The notes under the pieces were generated by a model. That model was not told where the DNA came from. It made no database searches and worked only from the letters and a program-made list of their open reading frames with translations. 51,056 nucleotides of DNA from Candidatus Eiseniibacteriota bacterium (GTDB taxonomy: Bacteria; Eisenbacteria; RBG-16-71-46), in contig VBOT01000136.1 in the NCBI GenBank assembly GCA_005893225.1, positions 1 to 51,056 of the forward strand, given 5' to 3'. The translations under genes and the position numbers were made by a program. Position 1 is the first letter of the stretch. Each line of letters starts with the position of its first letter. Shown here piece after piece: positions 8,152 through 18,240 of this stretch.

Positions 8152-10059
8152 CTAGGCCACGAACTGGAGGTCGTAGAGGCGGCGGTACAGACCCTCCTGC
8201 GCGATCAGCTCGGCATGGGTGCCCGAGGCCACCACGCGCCCCCGCTCGAGCACCACGATCCGGTCGGCGTGCTGCACCGTAGACAGGCGGTGCGCGATCA
8301 CCAGCACGGTGCGGTTCCGCATCAGCCGCTCGAGCGCCTCCTGGACCAGCCGCTCGCTCTCGGTGTCCAGCGACGAGGTCGCCTCGTCGAGCAGCAGGAT
8401 GGGAGGGTTCTTGAGCAGCGCGCGCGCGATCGCAAGGCGCTGGCGCTCGCCGCCGGAGAGCTTGGTGCCGCGCTCGCCGATCACGGTGTCGTAGCCCTGC
8501 GGCAGCCGCGCGATCCACGAGTGGGAGTGCGCGGCCTCGGCCGCCTCTCGGACCTCGCGGTCCTCGGCGTCCGGCCGCCCGTAGGCGATGTTGCGGCGCA
8601 CCGTGTCGTGGAACAGCAGGGTCTCCTGGGTGACGATTCCGAGCTGCCCCCGCAGCGAGGCCAGGGTCCCCTCCTGGAGGTCGAGCCCGTCGATCGTGAT
8701 GCGTCCCGAGGTCGGATCGTAGAAGCGCGCCAGCAGGTCCATGGCCGTGCTCTTGCCGGCGCCGCTGCTTCCCACCAGCGCCACCACCTCGCCGCGGCGG
8801 ATGTCGAACGACACCCCGGACAGCACCGGGAACCCGGGCTTGTATTCGAACGAGACGTCCTGATAGCGGATCAGGTCGCGGAACTTAGCGAGCGGGCGCG
8901 CGCCGGGGCGATCGACGATGGTGGAGGGGGTGTCGAGCAGCCCGAACACGCGGGTCGCGGCCGCCATGCCCTGCTGGACGTTGGCGTTCACCTCGGCCAG
9001 GCTCTTGATCGGCGAGAGGGTGCTGAGCAGGGCGGTGACGAACAGCACGAACTGCTGGGGCGCGATGCTCCGGTGCACGAAGATCTCGCGCCCGCCGAGC
9101 CACAGCACCGCCACCGCCACCAGCACGATCGCGTACTCGCTCACCGGCCGCGCGGCCGCGGAGATCCGGCGCAGGTGTACGAACGCCCGGAAGAAGCTGC
9201 CGTTCGCGGCGTCGAAGCGCGCGCTCTCGAAGCGCTCCATCCCGAACGCCTGCACCACGCGGGCTCCGACGATGGTCTCCTGGAGGATGCTGGTCAGGTC
9301 GCCCATGCGCTCCTGGGCGCTGCTCGAGCGCTGGCGCATCTTGCGCCCGATCGCGGCCAGCGTCAGCGCCGCCGGCGGCACGATCACGAGCGAGATCAGC
9401 GCCAGCTTCCAGGACACCACGAACACCCAGACCAGGCATCCGAGCAGCGTCAGGGAGTCCTTGACCAGGTTGCTGATCCCGGCCGCCAGCGAGGCGCGCA
9501 GGTACTCGATGTCGTTGGTGACGCGGGACACCAGCGTGCCGGTGCGGCGGCCGTGGAAGAAGGAGAGCGGCAGGCTCTGGAGGTGAGCGAAGAGCTGGCT
9601 GCGGAGGTCGCGGATCGCCGCCTGCTCGACGAACACCATGAGGAACGCCTGCAGGTAGTCGGCCAGGTTCTTGACCAGGAGGACGACCAGGATCAGGACG
9701 CAGAGGCGCCCGAGCGCCACGAGCGGCCGGGCGTCGAGGAGCGTGCGCCCGGCCCACGCCCGGAGCGGCCGGGGCCAGCCGATCAGCCGCGGCGCCCCCT
9801 CGGCTCCGGGTGCGGCGGCGCTCGCGCGGGCACCCGCCGGAGGCGGGTCCGCCCCACCGGGCCGCTCGGCGGCAGGACCCGCGGGCGCCACGGCGTTCGC
9901 CGGCCCGCTCCCGCCCTCGAACAGCACCCGCATCAGGGGCGAGATCATTCCCAGCGAGACCGCGCTCATCGCGGCGTAAAGCAGCATGCACGCGAGCGCC
10001 GCCGCGAGCCGGCCCGAGTAGGGCCTGAGGTAGGAGAGCAGCCGGAGGTAGGTGCCCAT
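8152..10059 (-). CDS. msbA: ABC transporter ATP-binding/permease, MsbA-type lipid A flippase
   Basis: Six-TM N-terminus, Walker A VGSSGAGKSTAMDLLARFYDPTSG, signature KLSGGERQRLAIARALLKNPPILLLDEATSSLDTESE; lipid A cluster context; ATG at 10059. Confidence 0.88.
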   Translation of the reverse strand: MGTYLRLLSYLRPYSGRLAAALACMLLYAAMSAVSLGMISPLMRVLFEGGSGPANAVAPAGPAAERPGGADPPPAGARASAAAPGAEGAPRLIGWPRPLRAWAGRTLLDARPLVALGRLCVLILVVLLVKNLADYLQAFLMVFVEQAAIRDLRSQLFAHLQSLPLSFFHGRRTGTLVSRVTNDIEYLRASLAAGISNLVKDSLTLLGCLVWVFVVSWKLALISLVIVPPAALTLAAIGRKMRQRSSSAQERMGDLTSILQETIVGARVVQAFGMERFESARFDAANGSFFRAFVHLRRISAAARPVSEYAIVLVAVAVLWLGGREIFVHRSIAPQQFVLFVTALLSTLSPIKSLAEVNANVQQGMAAATRVFGLLDTPSTIVDRPGARPLAKFRDLIRYQDVSFEYKPGFPVLSGVSFDIRRGEVVALVGSSGAGKSTAMDLLARFYDPTSGRITIDGLDLQEGTLASLRGQLGIVTQETLLFHDTVRRNIAYGRPDAEDREVREAAEAAHSHSWIARLPQGYDTVIGERGTKLSGGERQRLAIARALLKNPPILLLDEATSSLDTESERLVQEALERLMRNRTVLVIAHRLSTVQHADRIVVLERGRVVASGTHAELIAQEGLYRRLYDLQFVA

Positions 10060-10157
10060 CGCCAAGGTTGTGCGCTACGCGCGGTCTCGCGTCCGCGCGG
10101 CGAGGATCGGCCCCGCGCGCCGATCCAGGGGTCGCGGGTCGGCCGGAGGCTCGACGA

Positions 10158-10616
10158 TCAAGGCCGGTGCTCGGGTCCCCTGCCGCCCCGCGAGCCGGGG
10201 CCGGCCTTTCCCGTGTCGTTCGAGGGACGACCGGCCCTCTCCCCGAGCTCCGTGAGGAGATCCGGTCCCTCCCTGAAGTCCTCCAGGGTGTCCTCGGGGC
10301 GCGCGCTTAGCTGCCCGGACTCCACCAGCTGGAAGACGATTCTTCCGATGTCCTCGCCGAGGAGGACTCCCCACTCCCGGAACACGGTGGGAGCCAGGGA
10401 ACCAAACTCCCGCCGCGCCAGCGCCACCGCACCCCGCAGCAGCTCGCGCCCCGAGAGGTGACGGCGCTCGGGGTCCCGGAGGCGCTCGGGCGGGAGGGTC
10501 CGGATCGTGGCGCCGAGCGCCGCCATGACGAAGAAATAGGCTTCACGGCCGTAGCGCCCGTCCGCCTCGCGGATGACGTCCACCGTCTCCCACAGCTGGC
10601 TCTGGCTTGAACTCAT
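10158..10616 (-). CDS. Minf_1886 family protein
   Basis: MSSSQSQLWETVDVIREADGRYGREAYFFVMAALGATIRTL...RHLSGRELLRGAVALARREFGSLAPTVFREWGVLLGEDIGRIVFQLVESGQLSARPEDTLEDF matches the family pattern. Confidence 0.75.
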   Translation of the reverse strand: MSSSQSQLWETVDVIREADGRYGREAYFFVMAALGATIRTLPPERLRDPERRHLSGRELLRGAVALARREFGSLAPTVFREWGVLLGEDIGRIVFQLVESGQLSARPEDTLEDFREGPDLLTELGERAGRPSNDTGKAGPGSRGGRGPEHRP

Positions 10617-10724
10617 GGTCGATCGCTTTCGGCCCTGGCCCCTCGCCCCGGCGGGGAGCTTCTCGGGGCCCTCGATCATCTCGCCCCGCCCCTAGGTTCG
10701 GCGAAGCCGGCTCGGGCTGCCGCG

Positions 10725-10754
10725 ACTATAGGGCGGCCGCCGCTCGAGCGGCAA
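10725..10754 (-). promoter_or_regulatory. Putative sigma70-type promoter overlapping the nadB stop codon
   Basis: Minus strand TTGCCG-N18-TATAGT upstream of the Minf_1886 gene. Confidence 0.35.
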
Positions 10755-12399
10755 GGAGAGGCCGGCCCTCGGGGCCGTGCCCCCGCCTCAGAACCGTGGG
10801 ACGCCGGCCGAGGGCCGCGACCGGCCGCGGGTGGTCGAGGTTGAAGTGGAGACCGCGGCTCTCGCGGCGGCGCTGCGCCGACTCGACGATCAGGCTCCCC
10901 ACCAGGGCGATGTTGCGCAACTCGATCAGATCCGGGTTGAGCCGCAGCCGGATGTAGTCGTGCTCGATCTCCTCACGGAGCAGCGCCAGCCGGCGGGCCG
11001 CGAAGGCCAGGCGCTGGTCGGAGCGCACGATGCCCACCAGGTCCCACATCACCCGGCGCACCGCGTCCCAGTTGTGGTCGAACACCACGCTCTCGAGCGG
11101 CGGCCGGGTTCCGCGCGCGGACCACGGCGCGGCCCGCGGGACGCGACGGGCGGTGCCGAGAAGCCGTCGCACCTCGCCCGCCGCGTGATGGGCGCCGACC
11201 AGCGCCTCGAGCAGCGAGTTGCTCGCCAGTCGATTGGCTCCGTGGAGCCCGGTGCAGGCGGTCTCGCCGATCGCCAGGAGCCCCGCGATCGAGGTGCGCC
11301 CGGCGAGGGTGGCGCGCACGCCGCCGCACATGTAGTGGGCCGCCGGCACCACCGGGATCGGCTCGCGGGTGAGATCGAAGCCGTAGGAGGCCAGCGTCCC
11401 GGCGATGTTGGGGAAGCGCCGGCGCACCAGGGCGGCCGGACGGTGAGTGATGTCGAGCCACACGTGGGGCTCGCCGCGGCGCTTGAGCTCGCGGTCGATC
11501 GCGCGCGCCACCACGTCGCGCGGCGCCAGGTCGGCTTGCGGGTGATAACGCGGCATGAAGCGCGAGCCGTCGAGCGTGCGCAGCACCGCCCCCTCGCCGC
11601 GCAGCGCCTCGCTCAGCAGGAACGACTTGATGCGCGGGTGGTAGAGGCAGGTGGGATGGAACTGGACGAACTCCAGGTTGGCGACCGCCGCCCCGGCGCG
11701 ATACGCCATCGCCACCCCGTCGCCGGTCGCGACGTCGGGATTGGTGGTGTAGAGGTAGACCTTGCCCCAGCCCCCGGTGGACAGCACGGTGACGCGCGCG
11801 GTGACCGGCCGGATGCGCCCGGTGGCGCGATCCATGGCGTAGACTCCCCAGCAGGCGTCGATCCCGCGCCGCGCGCGGGCGGAGGCGCGCTCTCCGGCAT
11901 CGGGTCCCCGCTTCATCCTGGACTCGAGGATCAGGTCCACCCCGAGCTGGTTCTCGAGCAGCCGGATGCGCGGGTGGGCGCCCACACGCTCGAGCAGCGC
12001 CGCCTCGATGGCGCGGCCGGTGAAGTCGCTGGCGTGCACGATGCGACGATGAGAGTGCCCGCCCTCGCGGCCGAGAGCGTAGCCGCGCGCCGCACGGTTG
12101 AAGCGCACTCCGAGCCGCTCCAGCTCGCGCACCCGCTCGGGGGCCTCCCGCACCACCTGCCGGACCACGGCCGGGTCGCACAGGCCCGCTCCGCAGCGCC
12201 GCGTGTCGCGCTCGTGGGCCGCGAACGAGTCGCCCCGGCCGAAGACCGCCGCGATCCCGCCCTGGGCGAAGTTGGTGTTGGCATCGTCTGCCCGGCGCTT
12301 GCTGAGCACCAGCACCTCGGCCCGCTCGGCCGCCTCGAGCGCGACCATCAGCCCGGCGATTCCGCTCCCCAGCACCAGCACGTCGGCGTCGGACATCAT
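10726..12399 (-). CDS. nadB: L-aspartate oxidase
   Basis: VLVLGSGIAGLMVALEAAERAEVLVLSKR; NFAQGGIAAVFGRGDSFAAHERDT; HGANRLASNSLLEALVGAHHAA. Confidence 0.95.
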   Translation of the reverse strand: MMSDADVLVLGSGIAGLMVALEAAERAEVLVLSKRRADDANTNFAQGGIAAVFGRGDSFAAHERDTRRCGAGLCDPAVVRQVVREAPERVRELERLGVRFNRAARGYALGREGGHSHRRIVHASDFTGRAIEAALLERVGAHPRIRLLENQLGVDLILESRMKRGPDAGERASARARRGIDACWGVYAMDRATGRIRPVTARVTVLSTGGWGKVYLYTTNPDVATGDGVAMAYRAGAAVANLEFVQFHPTCLYHPRIKSFLLSEALRGEGAVLRTLDGSRFMPRYHPQADLAPRDVVARAIDRELKRRGEPHVWLDITHRPAALVRRRFPNIAGTLASYGFDLTREPIPVVPAAHYMCGGVRATLAGRTSIAGLLAIGETACTGLHGANRLASNSLLEALVGAHHAAGEVRRLLGTARRVPRAAPWSARGTRPPLESVVFDHNWDAVRRVMWDLVGIVRSDQRLAFAARRLALLREEIEHDYIRLRLNPDLIELRNIALVGSLIVESAQRRRESRGLHFNLDHPRPVAALGRRPTVLRRGHGPEGRPLLAARAAAAL

Positions 12400-13382
12400 C
12401 CCTCCTCCTCTCTGAACACCGCCCGCTCGACCGCCTCTCCCTCCGAGACCCACTGCCACGCGATCTCCACGATCACGATCCGCGCGTCGGCGACCTCACC
12501 CGGCCAGCGCACCGCGTCCTTGGCCGAGAGCACCAGCGCGGCGTTCCGCCGCCGCGCCCGCCCGAGCTCCCGCTCCGCCTCGGCGCGCGCGAACCAGTGA
12601 TGGTCCCGGTAGGTCACGAGCTCGGTGGGACCGAAACCGGCCTCGCGCGCGCTGGTCTCGACCGCACGGGGATTCCCGGTCCCGGTCACCACCACGGCCG
12701 GCCCCGCCGCCGCCGGCGCCGGACCGCCGTCGAGGCGCCGCACGCCCTCGACCCGATGGCGCGCCGCGGCGATCAGCGCCGCTGGAGCGTAGCGCCGCGC
12801 CTCCTCCATCAGGGGCCGCGCGTCCTCCTCCGGCCCGAGGCGAGAGACCACCACCACCCCGGCGCGCTGCAGCGCGCGGCGGGGCTCGCGCAGCCTTCCC
12901 GCGGGCAGGAGGCGGCCGCTCCCCCAGAGGTCGCGGGCGTCGAGCAGCACCAGATCCAGGTCCCGCGCCAGCGTCCAGTGCGAGAAGCCGTCGTCCACCA
13001 GCACGAGCGACCGGCCCTCCGCCGCGGCGCGCGCCGCCCCCTCCCGCTTGCTCCGCCCGGCGTACACCGGCTCCGTGCCGAGCGACCGGCGGTAGAGCCG
13101 CTCCTCGTCGCCGCTCCCCTCGGGGCCGGGGTGATAGCGCCGGCACACCACCGCCACGTTCACTCCGCGCTCCCGGGCGCGGCGCGCGAGCTCGAGCGTG
13201 AGCGTGGTCTTCCCGGTCCCGCCCACGGTGAGGTTCCCCACGCTCACCACGCGCGCCGGCACGGCGCGGGGTCTCCTGAGGCCCCGCGCGTAGGCGCGCC
13301 GCCTGATCTCCCAGCCGGCGCCGTAGAGCCTCGCCCCCGCGTCCAGCATCCGGCGCCTCAGTCCGCCGGCCACAGGCCCCAT
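12396..13382 (-). CDS. lpxK: Tetraacyldisaccharide 4'-kinase
   Basis: RVVSVGNLTVGGTGKTTLTLELARRARERGVNVAVVCRRY; LVLVDDGFSHWTLARDLDLVLLDARDLWGSGRLLPAGRLREP. Confidence 0.93.
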   Translation of the reverse strand: MGPVAGGLRRRMLDAGARLYGAGWEIRRRAYARGLRRPRAVPARVVSVGNLTVGGTGKTTLTLELARRARERGVNVAVVCRRYHPGPEGSGDEERLYRRSLGTEPVYAGRSKREGAARAAAEGRSLVLVDDGFSHWTLARDLDLVLLDARDLWGSGRLLPAGRLREPRRALQRAGVVVVSRLGPEEDARPLMEEARRYAPAALIAAARHRVEGVRRLDGGPAPAAAGPAVVVTGTGNPRAVETSAREAGFGPTELVTYRDHHWFARAEAERELGRARRRNAALVLSAKDAVRWPGEVADARIVIVEIAWQWVSEGEAVERAVFREEEG

Positions 13383-14611
13383 GAGGCGAGCCGCTCCACG
13401 GCCCGCCGGGCGGCGCCGCGCCGATCCCGCACGGTTTCCAGGGCGGCGGCGGCGCGCGCGACGCGCAGGCTCTCGTCGGTGAGGAGCCGCGCCAGCGCGG
13501 GCGCGAGCTCGTCCTCGCCCCGGACCACGGTGACGGCGTCGCGCTCGCGCAGCGCCCGGACGCCGTCGGCCTGAGCCTCGTGATGACATCCGAGCACCAC
13601 GGCGGCCCCGCAGGCGGCGGGCTCGAGCGGGTTGTGGCCGCCGTAGGGGCCCAGACTCCCGCCCACGAACGCCACGTCGGCTGCGGCGTAGTAGCCGCTC
13701 AGCACTCCGGTGCCGTCGTCCCAGCGCCAGGCTCCCCGGCGCGGGGCGCCGGAGCGCGCCAGGACCTGCGCCGCCCCGCGCGCCTCGTCCAGGAGCTCGC
13801 CGCTGGCGCGCGCGTGGCGCGGCACCGCCACCACCTGCCAGCGGTCTCTCACCGCCTCCGGCAGGGAGCTCAGGGCCCGCGCCAGCGGCCCTACCTCGCC
13901 CGGTCTCAGGCTGCCGAGCACCAGCAGGGGCCGTTCGCGATCGAGCCCGAGCGCCTGGCGGGCCGCCGCGCGGTCCGGAGGCGAGGGGGGAAGCCCGTCG
14001 TCCTTCAGGTTCCCGACCACCGCGGTGCGCTCGGGGCGCGCTCCGATCTCGAGCCAGCGCCGCTCGTCCGAGGCGCCCTGACACAGCACTCCGGCGAGCC
14101 CCGCCACGAGCCGCCGGAGCTCGCCACCCAGGCGCCGGTAGCGCGCCACCGAACGCTCCGAGAGCCGCGCGCTCACCACCGCGACCGGCACTCCTTGCGA
14201 GCGCGCGCGCAGGAGCCAGTGGGGCCAGAGCTCGGTCTCGACCAGGAACAGGCGATCGGGGCGCACGCCCTCGAAGAAGCGACGTGCGGCCTGAGGGGTG
14301 TCGATCGGGGCGAGCGAGACCGGATGAGGCAGCTCCCCGAGGCGCGCCCGGCCGGTGCGCGTGGTGGCGGTGAGGTAGAGCCGCGCCCCCGGCTGGACGC
14401 TCGAGAGCTCGCGCACGAGCGGGGGGACCGCCACCGCCTCGCCGAGCGAGGCGGCGTGGATCCACGCGTGGCAGCCGCCTTCGAGTCGAGCGCTTCCGAG
14501 TCGCTCGCCCCACAGCCGCCGCTCGGATGGAGAGGCCAGCACCCGCGCTCCCGGGGCGATCGCTCCCGCGCAAGGAGCGAGCATCCGGTAGGCGACCCAC
14601 GCGAGGCTCAC
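13358..14611 (-). CDS. waaA: 3-deoxy-D-manno-octulosonic acid (Kdo) transferase
   Basis: WIHAASLGEAVAVPPLVREL; RLFLVETELWPHWLLRARSQGVPVAVVSARLSERS; AFVGGSLGPYGGHNPLEPAACGAAVVLG; GTG start at 14611. Confidence 0.93.
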   Translation of the reverse strand: MSLAWVAYRMLAPCAGAIAPGARVLASPSERRLWGERLGSARLEGGCHAWIHAASLGEAVAVPPLVRELSSVQPGARLYLTATTRTGRARLGELPHPVSLAPIDTPQAARRFFEGVRPDRLFLVETELWPHWLLRARSQGVPVAVVSARLSERSVARYRRLGGELRRLVAGLAGVLCQGASDERRWLEIGARPERTAVVGNLKDDGLPPSPPDRAAARQALGLDRERPLLVLGSLRPGEVGPLARALSSLPEAVRDRWQVVAVPRHARASGELLDEARGAAQVLARSGAPRRGAWRWDDGTGVLSGYYAAADVAFVGGSLGPYGGHNPLEPAACGAAVVLGCHHEAQADGVRALRERDAVTVVRGEDELAPALARLLTDESLRVARAAAALETVRDRRGAARRAVERLASWGLWPAD

Positions 14612-15291
14612 CCCTGCTCCCCCGCCGCCGCGGCGACCTCGGTCGTGAGGCGCGCGATCGACTCCTCGATCCGCTCGCGCCACGACTCGGCGGCTTGCTC
14701 GGTGAGGGCGCGCGGCACGAGGAGCGGCGGCCCGTAGGCCACCACGACCCGGGCGAAGGGCCGGGGGACCCGGAACCTGTCCCACGAGCCGAGCACCCAG
14801 GCGCGGTCGGCGGCCGAGGCCACCGGCACGACCGGGAATCCGGTGCGGCTCGCCAGGTAGACCAGCCCCGGCTTCAGGCGCTCGGCGGGGCCGCGCGGGC
14901 CGTCCGGGGTGATCGCGAGCAGATGCCCGCGCTCGGCCAGGTTCAGCAGGCTCAGCACTCCCTCTTCTCCCCCGCGCGTGCTCGAGCCGCGGGCGGTGGC
15001 GAACCCCAGGAGCTCGATCAGGCGCGCGATCCACTCTCCGTCGCGGTGCCGGCTCACCAGCACCGCGATGCCGCGTCCTCGGTGGGTGAAGACCAGGGGC
15101 AGCATGCGCGCGTGCCAGAAGGCAAAGATACATCGTTCTCCGCCAGCCAGGATCCGGTCGTACTCCTTCACTCCCCGGTACTCCAGCCGCCACGAGAGAC
15201 CGAGCCCGCGCACCAGCGCCGCCGCGGCCCTGACGCCGAGCGGCATCCACCAGGGGGAGCCGTCCGGGTTGCTCAGCAGACCATCCTCCAC
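14608..15291 (-). CDS. DUF374-type lysophospholipid acyltransferase family protein
   Basis: IFAFWHARMLPLVFTHRGRGIAVLVSRHRDGEWIARLIELLGFATARGSSTRGG; AITPDGPRGPAERLKPGLVYLASRTGFPVVPV; start position uncertain. Confidence 0.82.
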   Translation of the reverse strand: MEDGLLSNPDGSPWWMPLGVRAAAALVRGLGLSWRLEYRGVKEYDRILAGGERCIFAFWHARMLPLVFTHRGRGIAVLVSRHRDGEWIARLIELLGFATARGSSTRGGEEGVLSLLNLAERGHLLAITPDGPRGPAERLKPGLVYLASRTGFPVVPVASAADRAWVLGSWDRFRVPRPFARVVVAYGPPLLVPRALTEQAAESWRERIEESIARLTTEVAAAAGEQG

Positions 15292-16469
15292 AGGAGCGCG
15301 GCGGCGCGGCGGGAGGCTCCGGGGGACCCGAGCCTCTCGCGCACCACTCCCAGGCCTTCGCGCGCGCGCCGGCGGGCGCCCGCGTCGTCGAGCCACGGGG
15401 CGAGGACGCGCTCCAGCCGCTCGGCGGTGAAGCCGTCCTGGATCAGCTCGGGAGCCACTTCGGCCCCGGCGACGATGTTGGGGAGCCCGATGTGCGTGAG
15501 CTTCACGAGCCGCCGGGCGATCGCGTAGTTGATCCGTCCCACGCGATACACCACGGCGAGGGGCGTACTGAAGAGCGCGGTCTCGAGCGTGGCGGTGCCG
15601 GAGGCGACGGCGCAGGCGGTGGCGTGGGCCTCGATGGAGCGGGTGCGCCCGCTGAGGAGCCTCACGCCGTCCTCGAGCCTCGTGATGCGCGCTCCGGTCC
15701 CGGCCGGTGCGCCGCCCGCGCCTCGCATCGCGGCGCCCGCTGCCCCGAGCTCATCGGTCCCGTCGATCCCCGGCGCCAGCCCCACCACCACGGCCAGGTC
15801 CGGGCGCGCGCCTCTCAGGCGCCGCGCGGACTCGAGCATCACGCCGAGATGCTGGCGGACCTCCTGCTTCCGGCTGCCGGGCAGGAGGCCGAAGATGCGA
15901 TCTCCGCTCCCGAGCCCGAGCTCGGCGCGGAAGGTCGCTTCGTTCACCTCCGGCTCCAGGCCCTCGAGCAGCGGATGGCCCACGAACTCGACCGGGACCC
16001 CGGCGGAGCGGAACAGGGACTCCTCGAAGGGGAACACCACCGCCAGGCGGTCCACCCAGCGGCTCATCGCGGCCGCGCGCTCCGGGTGCCAGGCCCATAC
16101 CTGGGGCGCGATGTAGTAGAAGATGGGGATGCCGCGTCGCCTGAGCGCGGGCCCGATGCGGAAGTTGAAGCCGGGAGCGTCGACCAGGACCGCCGCCTCC
16201 GGGCGGAACCTCCCCGCCTCCTGGAGCAGCCGCGCGTAGGCCCGGGCGATGCGGGGAAGCTTGCCCAGGACTCCCGAGAAACCGATCACCGCCAGGTCTG
16301 AGATTGGGGCCACGCGCTCGGCCCCCGCGGCTTCCAGCGCCGGCCCGGTGACTCCGCGAACGCGGCAGGGGCCGAGGCTCCTGAGGGAGGCGATCAGGTG
16401 AGCCGCGTGGAGGTCCCCCGAGGCCTCGCCGGCGACGATCAGGAAACGGTGCTCGCGCGGGTCGCCCAC
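15273..16469 (-). CDS. lpxB: Lipid-A-disaccharide synthase
   Basis: FLIVAGEASGDLHAAHLIASLRSLGP; APISDLAVIGFSGVLGKLPRIARAY; FYYIAPQVWAWHPERA; FGLLPGSRKQEV; GTG start at 16469. Confidence 0.95.
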   Translation of the reverse strand: MGDPREHRFLIVAGEASGDLHAAHLIASLRSLGPCRVRGVTGPALEAAGAERVAPISDLAVIGFSGVLGKLPRIARAYARLLQEAGRFRPEAAVLVDAPGFNFRIGPALRRRGIPIFYYIAPQVWAWHPERAAAMSRWVDRLAVVFPFEESLFRSAGVPVEFVGHPLLEGLEPEVNEATFRAELGLGSGDRIFGLLPGSRKQEVRQHLGVMLESARRLRGARPDLAVVVGLAPGIDGTDELGAAGAAMRGAGGAPAGTGARITRLEDGVRLLSGRTRSIEAHATACAVASGTATLETALFSTPLAVVYRVGRINYAIARRLVKLTHIGLPNIVAGAEVAPELIQDGFTAERLERVLAPWLDDAGARRRAREGLGVVRERLGSPGASRRAAALLWRMVC

Positions 16470-17443
16470 TGCCGGGCTCGCTGGCGCAATGCCCCCTGCA
16501 CTTCGGCCGCGACGCGCAGCGCCTCGCGCCCCGCCGCGCCGGTCGCGGCGCCCCGCGGGGGAGCCGAGACGCCCCGGGCGATCGAGGCCAGGAAGGCGTC
16601 GAGCTCGAGCGTGAGCGGCTCGCCCCCCTCGACCGCCAGGGCCTGCTTCTGGATCGCCTCGAGCGGCCGGCCGCGGCGGCTCGCCGCCGCGAGCCCGGCC
16701 CTGTCCATACGCAGGAGCTCGCAGGTTCTCCCGAAAAGGTCCACCGACAGGTAGGCGTCGTCCTGGAAGAACCGGATCCGCCGCAGGCGATCCTGGGACA
16801 CCCGGCTGGCGGTGAGGTTGGCCACGCACCCGTCAGGGAACTCGAGCCGGGCGTTGGCGATGTCCTCGCTCCCGGAGAGGACCGCGACCCCGACCGCCGA
16901 GATCTTGACCGGCGGGCTCCCGACCAGATCCAGGACGATGTCGAGGTCGTGGACCATGAGGTCGAACACCACGTCGATGTCGAGCGAGCGAGGCTGGAAC
17001 AGGGCCAGGCGGTGCGCCTCGACGAACTTGGGGTTCTTCAGGTGCGGGCGCGCGGCGGTGAGCGCCGGGTTGAAGCGCTCCACATGTCCCACCTGGAGCA
17101 CGATCCCCGCGCCGGACGCGGCGGCCAGCATGGCGTCGGCGTCCTCGAGGGACGCCGCCATCGGCTTCTCGACCAGCGCGTGCCGGCCGGCCGAGGCGGC
17201 CCGCTCGAGGGCCGCGCGATGGCCGGCGGTGGGCACCGCGATGGACACCGCCTCGCAGGCGGCGAGCAGGGCCTCGGGAGTGGGGAACGCCGCGCACCCG
17301 TAGCGGTCCGCCACCTCGCGCGCCCGATCGGGAATCGCGTCATGGATCCCCACTAGGTCGGCTCGATCCAGCGCGTGGTAGACCCGCGCGTGCTTCTCTC
17401 CCCAGGCTCCCACTCCCCACACTCCGACGCGCACCGGCGGCAT
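16439..17443 (-). CDS. Gfo/Idh/MocA family oxidoreductase (GnnA-like position between lpxA and lpxB)
   Basis: VRVGVWGVGAWGEKHARVYHAL; ALVEKPMAASLEDADAML; VGHVERFNPAL. Confidence 0.85.
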   Translation of the reverse strand: MPPVRVGVWGVGAWGEKHARVYHALDRADLVGIHDAIPDRAREVADRYGCAAFPTPEALLAACEAVSIAVPTAGHRAALERAASAGRHALVEKPMAASLEDADAMLAAASGAGIVLQVGHVERFNPALTAARPHLKNPKFVEAHRLALFQPRSLDIDVVFDLMVHDLDIVLDLVGSPPVKISAVGVAVLSGSEDIANARLEFPDGCVANLTASRVSQDRLRRIRFFQDDAYLSVDLFGRTCELLRMDRAGLAAASRRGRPLEAIQKQALAVEGGEPLTLELDAFLASIARGVSAPPRGAATGAAGREALRVAAEVQGALRQRARQWATRASTVS

Positions 17444-17463
17444 CCTCCAGCTCCTCGTGAATA

Positions 17464-18240
17464 CTACCGCGTGAGCCCGCGGACCGAGGTCTCGGCGAAG
17501 CGGGCGAGATATTCGACCTCGGGCACGTGCGCCAGCGTCGCGCGCATCCGGGCCACCGCCTCCGCCACCGTCAGGCTCTCGCGAAACAGGATCCGGTAGG
17601 CGTGCTCCAGGGCCTCCCGGGTCCCGGGTGCGAAGCCGCGCCGCTCGAGCCCGACGACGTTGATCCCGGCGAGTCGCGGAGGGCTGCCCGCGAGCTTGAC
17701 GAAGGGCGCCACGTCCTGCGGGATCCGCGAGCCGCCGCCGATCATCGAGTGGCGCCCGACCCGCACGAACTGGTGGATCACCGTTCCCCCTCCCACGATC
17801 GCCCAGTCCTCGAGCGTGACGTAGCCCGCCATCTGGACCGCGTTGGCGACGATCACGTGATCGCCGATCTGGCAGTTGTGGGCCACGTGCGAGTAGGCCA
17901 TGAGCATGCAGTGCCGGCCCACGCGCGTGCTCGCCCCGGGCTCGGTGGCGAGGTTGAGCGTCGCGTACTCGCGCACCACCGTGTGGTCTCCGACCTCCAG
18001 GTAGGAGGGCTCCCCGGCGTACTTGAGATCCTGGGGCGGGCTGCCGAGCACGGCGCCGTGATGGAGATCGCAGTCGCTCCCGATGCGGGTCCAGCCGGCC
18101 AGCAGGGTGTGGCTCCCGACCCGCGTGCGGTCGCCGATCCGAACGTTGGGCCCGATCACGGCGCCGGGTTCGATCTGCACGCCGACCCCGAGCTCGGCAC
18201 GTTCGTCCACGAACGCCGCCGGGTGAATCGAGGTGCTCAT
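17464..18240 (-). CDS. lpxA: Acyl-ACP--UDP-N-acetylglucosamine O-acyltransferase
   Basis: Left-handed beta-helix hexapeptide repeats; [71 protein letters not shown]. Confidence 0.95.
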   Translation of the reverse strand: MSTSIHPAAFVDERAELGVGVQIEPGAVIGPNVRIGDRTRVGSHTLLAGWTRIGSDCDLHHGAVLGSPPQDLKYAGEPSYLEVGDHTVVREYATLNLATEPGASTRVGRHCMLMAYSHVAHNCQIGDHVIVANAVQMAGYVTLEDWAIVGGGTVIHQFVRVGRHSMIGGGSRIPQDVAPFVKLAGSPPRLAGINVVGLERRGFAPGTREALEHAYRILFRESLTVAEAVARMRATLAHVPEVEYLARFAETSVRGLTR

